DNA from: Phoronis australis
Taxonomy: Eukaryota; Phoronida; Phoronidae
Direction: 5' to 3'
Length of the DNA: 64,000 nucleotides
Assembly (NCBI GenBank): GCA_002633005.1
Contig: NMRA01000152.1
Coordinates: 702,707-766,706 of the forward strand
Positions 32,768 through 47,700 of this stretch are shown piece after piece. Every line of letters begins with the position of its first letter. Position 1 is the stretch's first letter. A program made the translations under genes and the position numbers. Under the pieces are notes generated by a model. The model ran no database searches, was not told where the DNA came from, and worked only from the letters and a program-made list of their open reading frames with translations.

Positions 32768-35700
32768 GTAAGATCTAATGATTGTCTATTTGATTAACTG
32801 AGGATTTCGAAAATATTTTGTCGTTTATCCGTCGTTTTACGTTGGAATACCAAACATTCACTCCTTGGGATGTGTTACCTGGGTAAAACAAGTTGCTCGA
32901 TCAGTACGGTACTTTCCAGTCACTGAAGAAGGTGAAAAGTTTTTAAAGCCAATGCCGTGTTACTGTTTATTTATAAAGGGGACTGTTTCTAAATGGAAAA
33001 ATACTGGCATGCGAACAATAAAACGTTTTACAACCTTTCAAATGCTTTAATGTCTTGCTATCGTTTTGTAAACAATAAAGCAACATTTTATATTTGCATT
33101 GAAATAATATGCCGTAAAGTTACGTGGAATACTCCTTCGCTTGTTACTGCTTTCAGCTTGGAACAGGAACTTTTGTTGTTTACAAAATCCAACTTTGTGT
33201 GACGTGTTTTGCTTGTGCAATTGATGGTGGATATTCTTTCAGATTAGTTTTCAAAAGATCTGAGATTGGACATTATTCACTTAGTCCTGCTGTGGGTTTA
33301 TCAAAGTGTTCTTTATTTTTAGTTTAGCACCCTCTTGACCCCAGAGGTGCGTGTATTCAATACACCGAACAACAAATTTAGGGGATTGTTTTATTGTCGT
33401 GGCACGGTTAATTGGTGCATCATTCGCGCTGTTTGCTGATAGAAAGGTTTAAAGTGTGAACTTTACTTGAGGTAAATATAAAACCACTTGGAACTCAACC
33501 GCAAAAAAATAACTGTGTTCGACCTACGGCCATCCAAAGAATGGCGTATTTCTCATATTATGTCAAAATGTTTGAAGTCATTCGTCATTTCCCAGTATCA
33601 AGGTAACAGTGACATCGAGAACGCCTTGTCGCTAGATGGCGATAGGGTAGTTGGTGGACAGCGTTCTGCATTCTTGAATGGCCCTGCAGTGGGAAAAACA
33701 AAAATGTCTACGTCCGCGAATGAAAAAAATGAGTTTCGTCACAGTCTATATTACTCAGCTCGCCTTCCACATCAGAAAATCCTTTGCTGTGTTCAACAGA
33801 GATTAATTTCCGCTCACGGCGAAAAATCATCTCCGGCTTATGGCACGCAAAATTACCCCACAACTCAACGCTCCAACCGCTCGTCGGCTAATATTTTGCT
33901 AGTAGTTTATAGATTAGAGAACTCCTGAAGCTAACCGAGCGTACTCGCAAAATACTCGCTCTTCCGCGTGATCTTGCGACGTCTTGTGATATCTTGCTAG
34001 GTCTACGAAACACTCCACATCTTTATGTTTGTACAATACACATTGTTGTTCAAACGGCAACTCAAGAAGGAAGCTTTAGAGTTTGCCCTTATTTTTTACC
34101 CAGGTCTAGGCTTAGGTGGGTACAACTCCAAGCGCTAGTCGGTTTTAATGACCTTGACACCGCTTTCAAGGTAACTGCGAAAAAATCAAGTTTTGACTAT
34201 CTCAAAAAGGATCTTTATAATTTGTTCATATTTTGAACCTAGATGTGGGCGGAGCATTGCTAGGCAACAGCCGAATGTGAAGACCTTGACCAGCGTTTTC
34301 AAGGTCATCGGGTGAAACTTTGACACTATATTACATCGTGCACTGCATGAAAACTTCACGTCATTTTAAGACATTTCGAAAATAAAATGTTACAAACATG
34401 TGCGCCTGTCTTATCTCATACAAGAAAAATCCATTACTTGTTCGTAGGATTTACGAAATGAACAGAGTGTCAGAGAGTGTCAAACAAGAAAAAGGTTTTG
34501 TGCGAAGGGAATAGAATTTACTTAAGCGCGTTTTTGGCTTATCTACAAAATAAATTTAACTAACGATAAACTGCTCAACTACACGTATTGGTCCACATTC
34601 CATTTCAATAATGTGGACACATTCCTGTTTGCAGGTCCTTTATTTCAGGCAGTTGTACTTTTGGGCTACTTGTACGCTATTTTCCTAACACATCGGGCGT
34701 AAGGACCCAGAATTGACGCAAAACACGGAAACAACGAATATTATGCACAAAACAGCAGACGACACACAATCACACACACACACGCTCTGGTTTCCTGAGA
34801 CGAAATAACTAGTTATAAAACAACTAGTTATAAAATAACTAGTTTTAAAATACTTTTCCTTGAACAATAAAATGAGTAATATCCAACTTGACAGGCGTTA
34901 CGTTTAAGAGACGAAGTCATTTTTAACCTACGAGCTGTCTATTTCCATTGAGTTAGTTCACCATTATTTCCCACAATAAAACTCCTGATTGAGGCTAAAC
35001 ATCGAGCGAAATTTCTACAATTCCTGTCAAAGGCACTATAGTAACGTCCGAGAGGGCACTACATAAAAGCACAACACTAGAATGTTGTGTCGTATCAGTT
35101 TTTTATTTTAATCGCCAGTTTGAATGTTTCAGTCAACTCGAGTAATATATTCGGCTGTCCACTGCAGTATTGACCAGCACGGTCTCGTCGGTCGCGTGAT
35201 ACCTGTTTTGTGTTTTTCAACAACATCCAGTCAATGCACCGTCATTAATGTATTGAATTGACGTGTTCGGCCGTCCAAGCGACGTCACGCATGCGGAAAT
35301 TCTAAATAATAAACACCATTCAAGTAGATATTTAGGTATGAGTCACCGAAGTATGAAAATTACATTCATGATTTGTCCGTTTTCGGGGAAATAATAGTGT
35401 TATGCAGTCCGCGAGGTGATTAACCTAAGCTGCTAGCTGGTTTGGATGACAAATGAACCGGTCGTTATTCTATGGTAGTGTATGCTGTTCTTGAACGTTT
35501 GAACTTCGTGAGCGACTGTCCGTAACTTGGTTACAGAGTTCATCCTATCGCACGTCTAGTTGAGTTTAACAGTGTAAGATGAAAAACTACGTTTCGCACA
35601 TGCCCAGTGTTTCTATTTTTCGTTGTACACCATCATATTTATGACCATTTATCATAGTCTCAGGTTTCCTTCAATTTTTAGAAAATTAAAATATTTTTTA

Positions 35701-38700
35701 AGCAAAAATATCATCCCTTTAATCTGTATAAAGGGTAAATAGGCCTAAATGAATGCTTCTCTATTTCACCTCAAACTGCTTTTGAGTGAAAAACCGTGGC
35801 TGGATTAATTATTCTGGCCAGACCTTATTAATCTGACTGCCATGCCCCACCCCGCAAATCTGATGTTCGGAGTCAATTGCTATCTTCCCGACGGCTATGA
35901 CCGACCTACACCGACTGTTAACACAACGCGGACTGGGAGCTCAATCAAGACCCCAGTTGACACACCAGAAAGTCCTTCGTTCGGGCCAATGCGTAATCGA
36001 AGGTAATTTTCCACTGGTCGATCACACTGTCTAGGCTTATGGTCGCATCCGTGATACCCCGGTAGTACTACAGGTATTTGAACTGAAGAGGCAATAAACT
36101 GATAAACCTGTGTAGAAACTAAATTTTGATTTGTTGGACCACGTGGTCTCAATTTGTTCCTTACTCAGATGAAGTGACTTTTGACCTTGCAAAGAATCGA
36201 CTGGTCGTTGTTCTCAAGTCGAGATCATGTTCGATCGGCGAAGACAATGACTCTCCGTAACACTGACTTCCAAAGTCTGGTCTCAAGCAATAAAGGTCAG
36301 GGCTTTCAAAGCCCAGAAGTCACACCTACTTTGACTAAGGGACAATTTGAGACCGATTTCATGGTCAAAATTAAATATTGATGTTTGCACCATCAGACCG
36401 GATTTAAGCCTAACTAGTGCATTCAGATCTCCGGCCCAGTCACACGATTTTTCAACTCCGACAAGAACTGGATTTAGCCTCGAACACATTCTCTCCTGTA
36501 TTTTCACACGTCTGTGCAACACCGCACCAGCGCACAATGACAAATTGAAATTCATTGCGTATGCCTTGGCCGTGAGCTCCATCAAAGGATCGAGTGAACG
36601 GTTGCCTTGAAAATCAGTTGTTGTATTTAATGATCCCTAGACGAATTTACAGGACTCGATTGAAATGCAATTCCGTGCAAATAACCTTTCACGAATTATA
36701 AACACCCAGTGTTGGTTTTGTATTGTAACCGGCTCAAGGGTTGTGAAAGTAAAAATTGTCTACGTTGAAAAACTATTAATGGCTTTCACCTGGAAAGACG
36801 TCAGCGTACAAAGCAATTACAAAAGGCAGGACATTCTAATCTGCCTCCGTGAACGATATAGCACTGTGAGAAAATTTTAATGAATGCTAGGCTACGGCAA
36901 GAAGTTAAAGCCGAAAGTATTCATACTATGAAAATCATTCACTGCAAAGGAGAGTGCCGTGTTCCCATGTGAAAATTGCCCTGAAATAACCTCAGTATTT
37001 TGCAGGCAAAATTTTAACACGATTTTTTTGCATTTTGACACAAAGTTGCTTGGATTTTAAGTTACACCAAATTTCATAGGATTTCATGAGCAGACGTTCA
37101 TTTCATGATTTTCACTAGCAGGTAGACTGTTTCCTCACCACTCGAATGTGCTTTTATGTGAAATCGCCAAAACTATTGCGACGATGAACAAAGGCCTCTT
37201 TCCTCTGCGCATGTGAGTCCTTCAGTTGAAAAAAACTTTCGAGCTACAAAGTTTTTGCGAAAACACCATAAGGTTGGAGGTAGTTCAACCCGACAGCAAC
37301 CGCCAGCAAAAGCAACCAATCGCTTTACTGGCGTTTCGCCTTCTAGTGAAAGTGTTAACGAAAACGCTAGCCTTTTATACAGTTTGTGAACGGGGTGTTA
37401 GTCCGGAGTACAGATCATCTCCTTGAAAATTCATGAATCTGAGCGGCCCGTCCCCGTATCTCCGGGCTGTGGTTTTGGAGGGCGTTGGAGCTGGAAAATT
37501 TAGAAAAACATCCAGTTTGCAACGGAGCATCCATGAAACAGCCTTGTCCCAGTCAAACACCACAAGTTTTCTGGGAGAAAGTCTTCAAATCTAATTCTCT
37601 CGCAAAGGTCCCACCAGATCACACTGCTAAACCCTTGAGCCAGGTTTCTAGCTCCTCAGCTCGGTTTTAACCATATATCAATAAAGCATAAAAATATTTC
37701 CAGGTGATCAGTGCAATGGGCCCACATGCGAGGCCTGCGCATGTCTGGTACAACGTGTATCAGACCACCTGCAATTATTTTTTTTAAAGGTTCTTGATTA
37801 GCTACGATTACCAACCCTGAAAATGTACAAGGTTAGATGCATGTTGTCAAAAATAAGTACATTGTTCCATGACGGGGCCTCATTAAACTGCCAGTGACCT
37901 ATATCCCCATATACATATGCCGAATGGCATTGTGTAGATTGACTCGCCACGTCTGAGAGCAACGCCAACGTTATGATTGGCTAACAACGTTATGAGCCCA
38001 TTTTTGCCAGGTGACAAAGACTTCGTTTTTGAAGTCGGGGTCCGAAACGGTGGGAAAATAATTTTGGCAAATGAAAACAAATGATTTGGATTCTTCCGTA
38101 CAAAATTCAGACCAGTATTCCGTACGATATTCTGTAACAAAAACTATATGTGTACCAGCAGGCATCTCTGAGACTACGCGGTAACAGTTTTAACATTCAG
38201 TGCCCATGGTTACTATACATGGGTCTTGACCGCAACCCGTGACATCTTCCAAGTGCAAGCAGTTCCAGACTTGCCTGCTAACAGCTAAGCAGTTGAACCA
38301 TCATTTGTGTGCAACTTAGTCATTAACCTACTCGTTTCAGTCAAATTTCCCCGGGCGGTCGTCGCCGCGGGCGATGCGGTGTTGGCTCCCACTGAAACTT
38401 TATCCATCAAAAGCAATACTTAGGGCGACAGAATCTTTTTGTTAGCGAAATATGCCATTCTCGACGAGCATTTTTAATCTCCATTTGGCAACATGCTGTA
38501 TTTCAACTCCATTTCCTTGTTTACTGCTACCTATGGGGATAAAAGAAGACTTTTTGTAGCACTGGCACGACTGCCGCCCCGTCCAAACTAGTTATTAATA
38601 AGAGTTGAGTGAAAAAATCCCACAGGCATGTATCGCTTTCGCTCGTCTAGAGTAATTTTTTGAAGAAGTGAGCGACTAAAATAATGCACCATCGACTCGA

Positions 38701-41700
38701 TTTTCAAATGAAGAATAAACAAACAATAAACAGTTATGCTTTTTGGCCTAATAGAAAAACCCTCCTGAAGAGTTTTGTAGTTGGAAAAAACTTTGTAGAG
38801 TTTCGAGCTCCCAAAACGAACCCTTGTGTAGGGACGGAAAAAGATATTTTCTGTACCAACAACCATTTTTTCACCTGCTCAGGCTTCACGTCTCTCGCAA
38901 ACTGCTTACGCAATTATATTTGGAAACCTGCCCGACGCTCAGCAATGGTCTGTGCCGTCTGTAAACTTGAATTCGCGTGTTTATTTAGGGAACTTGGCAA
39001 AGTTATGCAACAGCCCCTTTCATGTGCAAATCAAATGTGGAGCAGGTGACCGGGACCTGCTAAACAATTGGTCACTCACTTGTTTTGCTGGCGTCCTTAC
39101 TAGGTGTCACGGAGACAGCTTACTACCAACGTTCCGATTTTCTTTGACTAAACACGGCTGCACGATGACAGACGAAAAGAATGATAAAGATTTAAATGGT
39201 GTTAAGAATGTAAGTTTATTTCATCTACGTCATTTTTGAGCTGAGGGTGGCATGCAGTTTTTCCGTAGAATACAAGGATTTCTTTACTGGAAAATACACC
39301 TCTTCATGGGTATTAAGGGCAATTTTAGTTTCTTTAACCATATGAAGTCCCTCGTGTATTTACTTCAGTTTTCGTGAACCTTGAGCTAAAACTGGTCATT
39401 GCCATTCAAACAATGGATCGGCCAGTTTATTAAACACTAGGGATGTAATAATTCTTCTAAGCTCAGATATATCAAACATCTGAGTTCTAAGCTTGCATTG
39501 GGTCACAATTCGGTTTTGAATCTCCAAAGCATCCAAAAGGCGTGGCGCTGGTGATTCATATAATAGATTATCTTATTAAAACCCCGTTATGTACACAAGT
39601 GGACGTTGAAAATATTTTAAAACTGGATTCTTTTTGTCTTTCCAGGGACTGTCTCTGCTTCGTTTCGTATTGCTCATGAATAAAAACTTCCAAAGTGACA
39701 AATTCAATTTCGTCTGGTGGAAAGCTTACTTCGAACGTGACGTGAATTTTGAAAATTAATGAAGTCCTAGAATTATGCCCAAGGTGCATGACTCCCAATA
39801 CGGATCTCTGAGATCTAATGCATAAAGTAATAACTGACGTAAATGATTCATTAGTACTTTGTTCGAAACACGTTTCAAAGGCTTCAGAAAAGAATCTCGG
39901 CGCTTACTTACGATTCCGATGCCACAAAATGAGTACAAATACCTCTGCGTCAAAATGTAAAAGCGTTTATTTTACCTTTGTACTCAAACAAAGCCAATTG
40001 TTTATTGCTTGTTACAGGCTCTTCGTCTGTCAGATTTGTTTGAAATTGAATGACGACGACTTCGAGGCCCTATCTGTTAAACCGCTTGAAGGATCATCGT
40101 AAAATTTAAGGAGCATGTTTCTATTGAGGAGAACGGAATACTGTTATGCTCCGTAAAATCAATTTTGATCCATTGGTGTGTTCACTCTAATGCGTGGAAG
40201 TGTTTGAAAAATGGGCACTCTCCTATCTCTGCCATTTGCGTTGAAAACGTCTTGAATTTAATTATAATAAAAATAGATATTTTCATGACAAAAAGTATGT
40301 TTCAAGATATGGTTAGCATTCAACAACTTAGTCCAAGAGAATTGAAATATTTCGTTAATTTTCATTATATTTCATTTTAAATTTTTAAAACGTTTAATAT
40401 CAAGAAAGTCAAATGCAACCTCAGAGATCGTGTTTTGTTCCAACGTCTCGCAAGATTTGAAAATGGCGAGTTGTTTGCCTGCTTGCGAAAGCTTTACACT
40501 GCGGCTTCTTTCAGCTTGCAAGCCAGCACGGTTGAATTTACTCAAATACGGCGTGTTTGCGAACCCTCCAAATTTCGCGTTATTTGATCTTGCAAATGTA
40601 CACACAGCGTGCATACAAAATGCAGCAAATTTGCCCCCAAGACACGTATTGACATTCTGGGGTTTGGATGACAACACAAACCTCTGTCTAGGTACATTAT
40701 TTCGTGGCAGCATGATTTTATTACGGTGGAATTATGGCATCACCTTTAAAATTGATATCATTATTATAAGTGTGAACGCGGTTGCGTAAAATTAATCCGC
40801 CGACAACACGCGTGATATCTCGACGAGTTAATGAGCTTTTCGTCAATGTTTGTGACGTGATGCCACGCCCAAACACCAATGGGCACCTAAGACAAAACTC
40901 TCACCGGAAACTTGTTTTGATAAGGTGGTACTAGTTTTTACATTGTTGCGAAGCTGAAGCCAAAGTGGCTACCTAAGGGTGCCACTTCGCGAAATACCAA
41001 ATGTATTTTTCCGATTGCTACTCGATGATTTCAGTTATTCACTATTCTTTTTGATAACCTTTATCAGATACCACAGCAGAGCATCAATTGTACTGTAAAC
41101 CATAACGAAATAATCTGCTCCAGTGACATTGTTAGCAGTGGGCGTGCATGATGATCACAACCAGTGTTTGTCACCTGAACTGTAACACACAGTTGAACCC
41201 TGCTGCCGTGCTAATCATTTTTTGCATTAATAGATTAGATTGCCGTCTAGGTCACTACGATGCCAATAAAGTTTTACTGTCGCATACTGAATTGCAATGC
41301 AGAAATCAGCAAATTTGAAAAACCCGAATTGTATTTAAAATTGCTTTTTCTTGACTAACACAACTCGGAAGTGAAAATTAGGCCAATCACACAATGTTTT
41401 TCACCTCCAGTGAAGAGAGTTGAATCCGGGATGTGTATTGCAGTAGGGCCATTACGAACTAAGCAAATTTTGGTCGATCGAATACACATTATGCATTCTC
41501 TTGCCTTGGACATGCTCTAGTTTATTGACGTTATCCTTCAGGGAATTGACATCGACGCCCAACCTCTTGATGATGAGGAGGACCGTGGGAACTGGGGAAG
41601 CAAGGTTGACTTCCTCTTGTCCTGTATCGGGTTCGCTGTGGGACTTGGAAACGTGTGGAGGTTCCCTTACCTATGCTACAGGAATGGAGGAGGTAAGCTT

Positions 41701-44700
41701 GTTGACAGAGATTTCAAAAGAGTCTGTTCTAGATCCATGTCTGAGTACCCTTCGACAATTTTTTTATACTGCTTCAGGCGCGATTATATTCGAAGAGCTT
41801 GAGGCTCACAAAGTTGCTTATCATGGTAGGTTAGCACGGGTTAGTTTCTGTCGTCGCAGACCAGCCTCCACGGGAATACGGGAGAACTTGTTCAAACCAG
41901 TTTCAAACAAAGAATAAGAACGACAATTTTGCGTTGTAAGAACAAACGCACACCGTATAGAGAGTAAGTGTTTTAAACGCGAGAGCATGGGATACATATT
42001 ACATACCGATCAGACCCTGAGTTCAGTGGACAGTGTCGAAGTCCTTTTATGAGTACGTTATGGTGTCTGGTTATTAAGGTTATGTGAGGCACAATAACAA
42101 TAAAATTATCTAAATTTGGCTAACTGACGAACATCATATCCCACAAATGGGTGATCGGGTTCAACTGAAACTTTCATATAAAATGCCTTATGCACGGTTC
42201 TCTAAAAGACTTTTTAGGAAATGTTTTTAAAACGTTCCATTTTAACTCGAGGGGCTATCAAAACGTGACTTTTATGATAAGATGTACAAAACAACCTAAG
42301 ACATATTTTAGAAAAATGCAATTTTTTAGAGATATCATTTTTGTCGCATAAATTTTAATCATGTTATTGATACCATTGTTTTTTTCTGTCAATGCACCTT
42401 CTTTTTCTTGCCTAAATTTTGCTAGAGACATAGTCACGTGGCCTATTTAGTGACAGATTTATAAAAATTCAAAAATCAAATGCTACAAGGTTTTTGCTTT
42501 CACGTTAAAATCTATGGTTTTTGAGACATTTAGTTAAATACGCGTACTGGTCAATACTGGTCCTAAAGAACCTTTAAAAAGTAACTTGTGAAGTTTTTCC
42601 AAAAAGGTGCCAAAGTCACGTGTTATGGTTAGGTCTAGTAAGCAATTATTTGTGGTTTTATGGGAAATAAATACTTGGTTCATGGGGTTTTGAAACCGAC
42701 TGTCTCTTAGCTGGAAAGTCTCAAGGAGGTTTTGTGTTTAATGAAGCGTGTTTTTGTTGTCAGGCGCCTTCCTTATTCCGTACACCATTATGTTGCTCTT
42801 CGCTGGTCTACCTCTGTTCTTTATGGAGTTGTCGTTAGGGCAGTTCGCTTCTCTGGGGTGCATCACCGTCTGGAAGATAAGCCCCGTGTTCAAAGGTAAG
42901 TAAGCCTTGCTACGGGCTAGGTATGTTCCAATTTATTATTGTCAGATGAATGCAAAGGATTCTCTGTGTTTGCTAAATGCGAGAAAAGATAGTTATGTGA
43001 TACCTGACACTTGAGTTATGTTCATAACTCATTACTCATTTCATGTTCAGCGGCACAACGAAAATGATATTGTGATACGAGTAGTCTTCGTTTTTGCGGT
43101 GCGTTCTCGCATTGTTAATTCACACTGACATGTTGCGTGAAACTACATTATGCGACCAGGTGCATGTTCAGTGATAGTGCGATGTCACGGTAGCTTTAAT
43201 AACGACTTACAAGCGAGCCTTACTCTCATGATTTCACACTAATAGTCATGGTCAACCTCTTCAATGTTATACATCTAGGCTTCGGAATGACCATCATCGG
43301 AGATAACGTCGTCCTTTAAACTGGCCATCGTACGTACCAGTCTGGCCTATGCCACATTTGTGACCAGTACGATTGTGTCGATCTATACTGACCGTCAGTA
43401 TAGTACGCGAGATGGGCCATCTCGCGTACCTTTTAATTCCAAGTCTATACTATGCCGCGATCATCATCAGTGTGTTAGTGTCGATCTATAAACCTACAAT
43501 CACGCCGATTCACGCGTATATTTTATTCCAGGTCTGGGCTACGCCATGATCATCATCAGTGCGCTAGTCTCGATCTATTACAACATGATCATCACGTATA
43601 CGCTCTTCTACATGTTCTCGTCATTCAATTCTGAAGTTCCCTGGCAAACGTGTAACAACACGTGGAACACTGTCAACTGCGTCGAACGAAAAGCCAACAA
43701 TAACAGTGAGTGCCTGGATACATGACTGTTGATTTTGAAAACGTAATGGTTTTCAACCTCGAAATGTGGTCCATTTAACCTCCTCAAAATTTGTAAATGT
43801 GAGCAAATTTAATGTATTTACTTTCGGGATCAGTGTTGTTTGCACACACGTGTAAAAGACTGGGTGTTCGTGAAGCTTTTGCGTGGCAGCCTACGCCCAT
43901 TTTCGAAAGGAGTAGTGCTATTGGTAGATTTCTTGTCTCTTGGAAAGCGGAACTTCCCTATCACGTAGCCACTCGATTGTAAGTCGTGGAAAATTTAGAT
44001 AGAAGAAAAAATGACGAGAGTTGATAATACCATTTGCTTACCCTAAATTCGAGGTGCGCTTGTAGGACCCGTATTTGCTTTTACTTGTCAAACAAATTTA
44101 CTTTTACGCCACTTCTGACCGTAGCGCAAATTTACTTTTGTCATTTTTTCATAGGTGCATTCGCGGTCTCGCCTGAAAAATACACAGCATCAATAAAATA
44201 ATTGTCATGTGCAACGTTTTTCTTCGTGCAAATTGGTCTATGGGGGTTGCGAAATTTGGATGGTTTTGTTTTCTTCAGGTAGGATTGGCGCAGTACATTT
44301 AAACTAGAGAAGGATTCTGGTGAACAGTTGAAGACAACCAAATCTGAAAACACGAAGGCAGTTTTCAGATTTTTGTCATCCCAACCTGTACCCAAAAGTC
44401 GCATGACAAGGCAATGCTGACGAATAGTCTTTTGGAGTACATGTAACTCCATGTACAAGAATTATGTTAATGACATAATGATGTTAACTTTCGGTATACT
44501 GAAAGATTGCACAGAGAAAAAGTTATTAAGTGTATCCTTAAATATCTTCAATACGGCAGTTTTACCTCTAAATAGTTCTTCGAATGGCTATTTCCGACAA
44601 GTCAATAAAGCTGATTAATTCCCGTCAATCAGGATTCGGGGACATGTGAACACAACAATAGTTCGCCATTTTTGTCCCACGAACATTGGTTGCTAACGAA

Positions 44701-47700
44701 AGCGTACACTGGAGGTCAATGTTATACTGAGATCGAACGAGAAAAATTACCTGCCTCTGATAACAGCATGTAATAGATGAATAAACGTCAGTATAAAAAG
44801 CACACAGTGAACGAAATTCACCGTCATAATGTGTCACAAACATTTACCACTTCATTCCATTTTCTTGAATAGAATGTAATGTGACATCGTCAAGAACCCC
44901 AAAACGCCTTTTTATTCCTAAGCTATACCATCAGCAGATACTAAAATAACTTTTAAATGCAACCAACTTGCGTGGAGGCAGTTTTTCTTACCATCATTTA
45001 TATTATAAAATAGTTTACATGAGCACCAAATATTGTCACCTATCCGCTTTGGTAATGCAGATCTATATGATACCACTTTCAGTGACATGTGACCAAAATA
45101 CATCGTAGAGAATCTGCAGCTCAGTGCTGTAGTACGCTTTCAAAAGTCTTCCGCCATATTGGCTTTGTGTTTGTGGGACCACAGCAACTATAACTGTGGT
45201 GGGCGAGGCCTGACTGCATTTGTCTATCCGTGCAGTAGACTGCTGTACCTTCCCTGGAAAAAAGTAGGCTTGGAAACAATTCTTGTTGTTGAATATTGAA
45301 TTCAGCTAGCTGAAATCCACCGATCGTTTCTTGTGGTTCTCAAAATGATATAAAATAACACTCAGTCGGAATATGAGTAAGTTGGTTACATGACTGATGA
45401 CTAGAGGGCGCTGTTAGTTGCTATTCTGTAATTAAATGTTGACCAGACGTATTTTATGTCATCGTGGGTTCAGTATCTATAAACATACCGACATGTTGAA
45501 TAGCAATTCCGAAAATAAGTGTTTTGTATTGTTTAAGAGGCATGGTACGCGAAAGCTCGTCAAAGTATCTTTAGACAATTCCTGACGAAAGTACCATCGC
45601 GCTAAGTCTACTAAAGAGTAATTCACTTTTTCCTGGGAGGAAATTTCCAGATAAAAATCACAAAATTAACGATTTTTGAGATGCGCTCGAAGGAAAAAGT
45701 CCGTGGTTACCACAGAACTTCTAATCTCCTCCCACTCATGATAAGTGCGCACATGCGCTCAGTCAGTTGTTCGAAGTCGCTTGAGGTCAAAGGTCACATT
45801 TTCCATATAAGGGAAATGTGCTACGTCTTTTTCTTGCCGTACCAAATAAGGAGACGTGCTTTGCCTAGTGGTAGAAAAATCGACGAAGTGGTGAGCAGTT
45901 GACAGATCGTTTTTTGATATTTGAATGGTTTGATATCAGCAGAAATTAAAAATCTTTACGAACACTGGCAAACCCTAAAATACCTGGTTGGATTCTGTTT
46001 TAGTGGCAGAGAACCACTTTCAATATTGAAACTTAGTCTATTTATCGCGTTCCAGAACTCATTAAGTGTTCATTTAATTTCAGTCACGTGGTGCAGCGTC
46101 GAAAAAAAGATTACGGAAAATTGCCAGAACGTAACTATCAATCCAAACGCGACAACACCAGCCCAGGAATACTTTGAGTAAGTTCATGAACTTTTATCGC
46201 CATTTTCTTACAGTCAATTACGGCAAGGTATTACTTAAGCGATCCACTAACAAAACCTCGCTATGACTGGGTGTGACTGTATAAATACGGCTACATAAAC
46301 GAAGAACTGCACTGTGGGTATACATTGTACATTCACCATTCGTTTCGAAATATCAAAATTAAATGGGTATCCACTGATAATTGTAGTAAAGCTACTACAT
46401 ACATACGTAGGCCTGCTAGATAAGGTCATGTATAGAGCCATGATATCGCTCGTATGAATGCTTAAGCGTGAAAATATTGTTAAGCAGAATGTGTAAAAGT
46501 CCTAACGACAAATTTTTAGTAAGATACCAGCGCTAACCCCTGTGCGCGTGAGCAGAAGTTGTGCGCACAAGAAAAGGCAGCAAAATGCATTTAGGCACAG
46601 TGCCTGCGTAAGTCATGTAAACTGTAAGCCGACGGCAATTTTACATTTTGTTGATGCTCCTTGGGGGGGTGGGGGGGAGTGCTTCCCCTGACCCTACCAA
46701 ATGCAGCCATGGATCCCGAGGACAATATATACCGAAGAAGCGCCAAGGTCGAGGTTCTTCATAGAATCTGTCAATGTTTGATCGGCTAAACAGGAATAAA
46801 ACGTATGGATTCGAACGTCACTTTTAGCGCGATCGGTTGCCGTCGTTCGACATCACCTCACAACTTAAGCCTTCGTCCGCTGCGTTCTCCATGGAGACGA
46901 AGACAGAAAGAAAACCTGTCGGAGGTCCATCCACTGTGCGCCTATGGTTTCTGCCAAGAATTCTTACTGAGAGAATTCTTACTGGTCGTGTTATCGTACA
47001 ATTTTAAACTTTACGTTAGCGGAAATGGTTGACCGCTCTTCGACGTCATTATTGACAACTGGCGCATGTTTATTACAGTCACGGTGTCCTGGCGCTGTCG
47101 TCTGGCATTGAAGAGATGGGATATCCAAGATGGCAGCTTGTTCTTACTCTTCTCTTTGCCTGGATCATCATTTTCTTGTGTCTGTTCAAAGGAGTTAAAT
47201 CTTCCGGAAAGGTAAACATGACAAGGAATACGTCTGTCTTATGTTGATGTCGTGTCTTAGGAATGATAAAATTAACTTGTCACTCGTTTCTCTCAACAAC
47301 ATTTTAGGGTCCGTACACAGAATATATGCATCACAGAGATGACATCACCTTTGAGATACTTCTTTAGCTTTATGCTGGATAAAAACTAATCTAATGCAAA
47401 GCGGTAAAGCGCAGACGTATTTCCACATGACAGTGTTTCATAATGCTATAAAAGTTTCTTTTCAATATAAACAGTATTTACTACAAAATTAATAAAGTTT
47501 TTTAATTTCTGGTGGTGCATTTCGAAATGACCAAACTTCACTTTTCATAATCTTAAGAAAATTGATATAGAAACCTAAATTGCAATACCGTGACGAAATT
47601 CATGAAGTGTTTGCAATCATGTAGTGTTCTAAGCTGTGGAAAACAAAAGTATATCACGTGGAGTCACTGTTCTATAACCTTCTATTGCAGGTTGTTTACT

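Larger units (their letters stand above)
32768..39164. other. SLC6 intron 1, upstream part; no supported gene inside
   Basis: Holds a 146-codon plus frame (33488-33928) without a domain, a short three-unit AACTAGTTATAAAA repeat near 34804-34855, and a SINE tail fragment at about 37615-37668. Otherwise nothing that I can support. Confidence 0.4.

Noticed and set aside
33488-33928. 146-codon plus-strand open frame in SLC6 intron 1
   Set aside because: No domain, no splice or start support and ordinary composition; most likely a chance frame.
40372-40789. Overlapping 113- and 119-codon frames on opposite strands
   Set aside because: Neither shows a domain or exon signals; they lie within SLC6 intron 1.
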